Of a stretch of DNA of 6,953 bases, positions 5,142 to 6,953 are shown one piece after another. The stretch covers positions 1 to 6,953 of the forward strand of contig CALMYW010000276.1 of NCBI GenBank assembly GCA_937873665.1, written 5' to 3'. Position 1 is the first letter of the stretch. Each line of letters begins with the position of its first letter. Source of the stretch: an uncultured Sphingorhabdus sp. Lineage in GTDB: Bacteria; Pseudomonadota; Alphaproteobacteria; Sphingomonadales; Sphingomonadaceae. The position numbers and the translations under genes are program-made. Below the pieces are notes generated by a model. It saw only the letters and a list, made by a program, of their open reading frames with translations, did no database searches and was not told where the DNA came from.

Positions 5142-5530
5142 ATGCCTACGAAGACATTGGAAGGCGGGCTGGAACCCCAGCAGAGCGAGTTGCAGCAGGC
5201 TAACGACTCCAGCAGTCCATCCGGGCATTTGTCCGAGGTGCTGGCGAATCGGCGTGCTTTAGGGCTGTCCAACAGGATTCCCTGCCTGACGCCCTACGTC
5301 GAGCCATTGCCGGAATCAGGGCCTGCAGGCGAATCGTTGCCCGGAGATGGTTGGAGCGGGCGCACTTGAAGACAACTTTCACCGACGCGCAGAAGAAGGC
5401 GATCGCGGTCGCGGCGTTGAACCGCGCGAAGAAGTTGAACCCGCTTCGGGAATCTTCCGAGGTGAAGGCCAGTCCTCAACCAAAGCGCCCCGGTGGCCGG
5501 GAGGGGGTAATCCCCAATCCGCCACGGTGA
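5142..5530 (+). pseudogene. unknown basic protein split by an apparent frameshift
   Basis: I do not recognise this gene. An ATG at 5142 preceded by GAGGA (5131-5135) starts MPTKTLEGGLEPQQSELQQAN. A second frame, open from 5204 to the TGA at 5528-5530 but lacking a good start, contains LPDALRRAIAGIRACRRIVARRWLERAH and then TFTDAQKKAIAVAALNRAKKLNP. The latter has almost every codon ending in G or C, a strong coding sign for this genome. The two frames join if one nucleotide is missing somewhere between about 5200 and 5365. The restored product would have about 129 residues, be very basic and helical, and end in VIPNPPR. The 3' end is antisense to the tail of the minus-strand ParB-like gene. No domain is recognised. 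A nucleic-acid-binding role fits the charge but is a guess. Confidence 0.4.
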
Positions 5531-5977
5531 TCGCGCGATTGACAGTGCGAGTGCCGACTCCGGCCTTGGCAGCCAACTTCTCTGCTGTGCGCCCGCTGTC
5601 TTGGATCGGGTGATGCCGGTCGGCACTACCCGATTTCTTGTCGCCTCCACCAGCAGCCATCCGCTCCCTCGCCTTCCGCTCCTCGTAGGGCTTCATGGTG
5701 GCGACGGCGTGCGCGAGCTGGGATGTAGTGAGGTGCCGGCACGCGGCGTTCCGCTGGTGACGTAGGCCACCGGGTCCTCTCCCGTGTACTCGGTGAAGCG
5801 TGGCTCGACGCCGCCATCGACGCATGCGCGATAGCGGTAGCGGCCGTCGAGGATCGCGCCCTCGTAGAGCACGATGACGTGGTGGAGGCCATTGGCCTTG
5901 ACATCCGCAGCCAGCCGCGCGAACTGGTCGGGCGGCATGTCCGGGAACGCCAGACTCAGTTCGTGCGACACATACAT
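5379..5977 (-). pseudogene. ParB-like protein with frameshift after the N-terminal domain
   Basis: The ATG at 5977 has GGAGGTG five bases upstream. The first 75 residues form a ParB N-terminal domain: HELSLAFPDMPPDQFARLAADV, then GLHHVIVLYEGAILDGRYRYRACVDGGVEPRF and DPVAYVTS. The signature is usually LDGRNRYRAC, so Asn is replaced by Tyr47. At 5751-5752 the frame breaks. Adding one nucleotide gives VTSGN and continues into AACRHLTTSQLAHAVA and GGGDKKSG, then the helix-turn-helix AEKLAAKAGVGTRTVNRAITV, as in intact homologues. After about 5530 the frame runs to a stop at 5379 without recognisable sequence and lies antisense to a + strand coding-like frame, so the C-terminus may be replaced. 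ParB-domain proteins bind CTP and DNA in partition, and phage versions may act as regulators. It is coupled to the ORF before it. Confidence 0.75.
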
Positions 5978-6171
5978 CAGCGCACCTCCGGCAACGCTTC
6001 GTTGCTGCGCGGCGAGATTGCAGCCGTGGTCTTTGCGAGCTTGCCGCCGCGCACCAAGTTCCACGCCTTGAAGCAGCAGTGGACTTGGTCGTGCCGGCTC
6101 GGGTTCCCGCCGGTCATGCGCTCGCCGATCATCTTCTGGCGGCAGGGGCAGTTCGGGCTGGTGCAAGACAA
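5977..6171 (-). CDS. small Cys/His-rich protein, 64 residues, coupled to the ParB-like gene
   Basis: I do not recognise a named family. The product (MSCTSPNCPCRQKMIG... to ...SPRSNEALPEVR) has Cys3, Cys8, Cys10 and then His27, His31, Cys32 and Cys33 in HDQVHCCFKAW, a pattern that could bind one zinc ion. The stop overlaps the ParB-like ATG by one base (TGATG), which supports both being genes and being translated together. The start is less certain: TTG at 6171 is the furthest possible because a TAG precedes it in frame, and no ribosome-binding site is visible. An ATG at residue 14 would lose three of the cysteines. Small proteins of this kind are common in phage and plasmid genomes. A DNA- or protein-binding adaptor role is plausible but not shown. 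Confidence 0.6.
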   Translation of the reverse strand: MSCTSPNCPCRQKMIGERMTGGNPSRHDQVHCCFKAWNLVRGGKLAKTTAAISPRSNEALPEVR

Positions 6172-6213
6172 TCTGTGTGGGGAAACGCCCTAGTCCTGCC
6201 CTGCAACGTCTGG

Positions 6214-6582
6214 CTAGGTTCCGGCCATCCTCTCGCAACGATTGGTCTTGTCGTTCGAGTAGTTGGGGTAGGCGCATTGCACAACGCCGTTGTCGATATC
6301 GCACTTAGTCCGTACGGCTGGGAATGAAGCTTCGTTACCCATTTCGTCGACTCGATCTAGGACGCACTCTGCTGAATTGCGAACACTCTTGTGTAGGGTC
6401 CGATCGAACGTTCGCCCACATGCCCAATATGCAATCCGAACAAGCTTCTGTGTCTTCGCCTTTGGGGCGTACTCAGCCTGACACTCTTCAACGGTAGACG
6501 GTCCGAAGAGCCATCCAGCGTGAACCATCCCAGCGCAGCAGAGTAGCGCAAACCCTACTGATAACTTATGCGCAGTTGTCAT
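6214..6582 (-). CDS. exported Cys-rich hypothetical protein, 122 residues
   Basis: The N-terminus has a positive start, a hydrophobic core (LSVGFALLCCAGMV) and a VHA|G site, a Sec signal peptide cut after Ala22. No good lipobox is present, so a periplasmic or secreted protein is likelier than a lipoprotein. The mature part has six Cys (34, 55, 73, 94, 103, 116), enough for three disulfides. The stretch TVEECQAEYAPKAKTQKLVRIAYWAC resembles small uncharacterised proteins with a short EEC...AC helical motif that are common in Pseudomonas and Xanthomonas relatives. The ATG at 6582 has GAGGGG three bases upstream. It is the first gene of a minus-strand group, 42 bases before the Cys/His-rich ORF and divergent from the + strand genes to its right. 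Function is unknown. Confidence 0.75.
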   Translation of the reverse strand: MTTAHKLSVGFALLCCAGMVHAGWLFGPSTVEECQAEYAPKAKTQKLVRIAYWACGRTFDRTLHKSVRNSAECVLDRVDEMGNEASFPAVRTKCDIDNGVVQCAYPNYSNDKTNRCERMAGT

Positions 6583-6698
6583 TCGCCCCTCGCCAAGGAT
6601 TACGCCTAACGTCTGTCAACGAAGATTGGCGAAGACGACGGACACCCACTGGCGTGCTTTTCCAGGCGCTTGACGGAGAATGGATTGATCGAGGGTAA
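6576..6698 (+). CDS. short ORF of unknown function ending at the ParB-like start
   Basis: A frame open from at least 6576 (TTG) ends LTSVNEDWRRRR, then TPTGVLFQALDGEWIDRG, at a TAA (6696-6698) that shares its last base with the next ATG (TAATG). That junction and the non-random sequence suggest a real, coupled short gene or the 3' end of a broken one. The start is unclear: TTG 6576 would overlap the first bases of the divergent exported-protein gene, and GTG 6654 would leave only 14 residues. No ribosome-binding site is seen for either. It does not resemble the N-terminal ParB domain that would be expected upstream. Confidence 0.3.
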   Translation: MSFAPRQGLRLTSVNEDWRRRRTPTGVLFQALDGEWIDRG

Positions 6699-6953
6699 TG
6701 GCCAGGACGTACGAAACTGACCGTGCCCAGCGGGCGGCGACGATCGCTCGGCGCAAGGAGGTGAGGGAGGCGTTTCATCCAGATGGTGCGCGGAAAGCGC
6801 GCACCCTTGGCGGGAAGCAGGAGGTCGGGTTCGCATCGGACACCTCGCGCGTCACTGGCGAGTCTAAGCGCCGCCTCCACGAGCACGTTGCCCGCGCCGC
6901 CGCCCTCAGCCCCAAGCCGGCACCAGCTTGGACAAGGCCAGCGAACTGGATGC
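6698..6953 (+). pseudogene. ParB-like protein, C-terminal part, frameshifted and cut by the window end
   Basis: From the ATG at 6698 the frame reads RAQRAATIARRKEVREAFHP, then TLGGKQEVGFASDTSRVTGESKRRLHEHVARAAAL. This is the helical and helix-turn-helix part of plasmid/phage ParB-like proteins, whose members typically show FxxDTAxxTGKSxRT. Near 6913-6916 the frame breaks. The alternative frame immediately gives AGTSLDKASELDA, the conserved continuation (GTSLDKGVELDA in relatives), and one added nucleotide joins them. The N-terminal ParB nuclease/CTP domain is absent. The frame is closed by a TGA at 6686-6688, and a further lost base near 6710-6720 would give LTRAQRA, closer to the family. The gene continues beyond the window. 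Confidence 0.65.

Noticed and set aside
4877..5272. Minus-strand ORF of 131 residues
   Set aside because: Low-complexity Pro/Arg/Cys-rich translation with no family resemblance, opposite a better-supported + strand start.
6214..6582. Lipoprotein lipobox at the LLCC of the exported protein
   Set aside because: The residues before either Cys do not fit the lipobox (no small residue at -1), and a VHA|G signal peptidase I site follows.

Overview
This is a GC-rich accessory segment, most likely from a gammaproteobacterium such as a Xanthomonadales or Pseudomonas relative. That placement is an inference from base composition and protein style. No 16S gene, tRNA or lineage marker is visible. The content (a mobile-type umuDC pair, a YedK/HMCES protein, an HNH nuclease, several ParB-like fragments and small Cys-rich proteins) is typical of a prophage, plasmid or integrative element.

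Layout. Positions 1-540 hold one or two small + strand ORFs, one with an in-frame amber codon. A perfect 10-bp hairpin and a nested inverted-repeat element at the 3' end of umuC follow. From 3522 down to 543 on the minus strand is a compact cluster: a long YedK/HMCES-like protein, a 71-residue unknown ORF that overlaps it by 4 nt, then umuD and umuC, which overlap by 17 nt. Divergent from this cluster, across a 102-bp gap with a 27-bp near-perfect palindrome, is a + strand gene (3625-4569). It encodes a zinc-ribbon/HNH nuclease-like protein with a C-terminal transmembrane segment.

The right half (about 4600-6953) is broken or frame-disrupted. It holds a minus-strand ParB-like C-terminal piece (4618-4955), a + strand split ORF (5142-5530), and a minus-strand group with a six-Cys exported protein (6214-6582), a small Cys/His-rich protein (5977-6171) and a frameshifted ParB-like gene (5379-5977). 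A third ParB-like C-terminal region runs on + off the window end (6698-6953). In every disrupted ORF the conserved reading frame returns if one nucleotide is added back. This means either sequencing deletions or recent decay, and the sequence alone cannot decide.

How the genes may work together (inference): YedK shields abasic sites in single-stranded DNA by covalent attachment, and UmuD'2C is translesion polymerase V, so the left cluster looks like a mobile DNA-damage tolerance operon. The divergent membrane-anchored HNH protein sharing its control region could be a nuclease or defence component whose damage the operon helps to tolerate. That link is untested.
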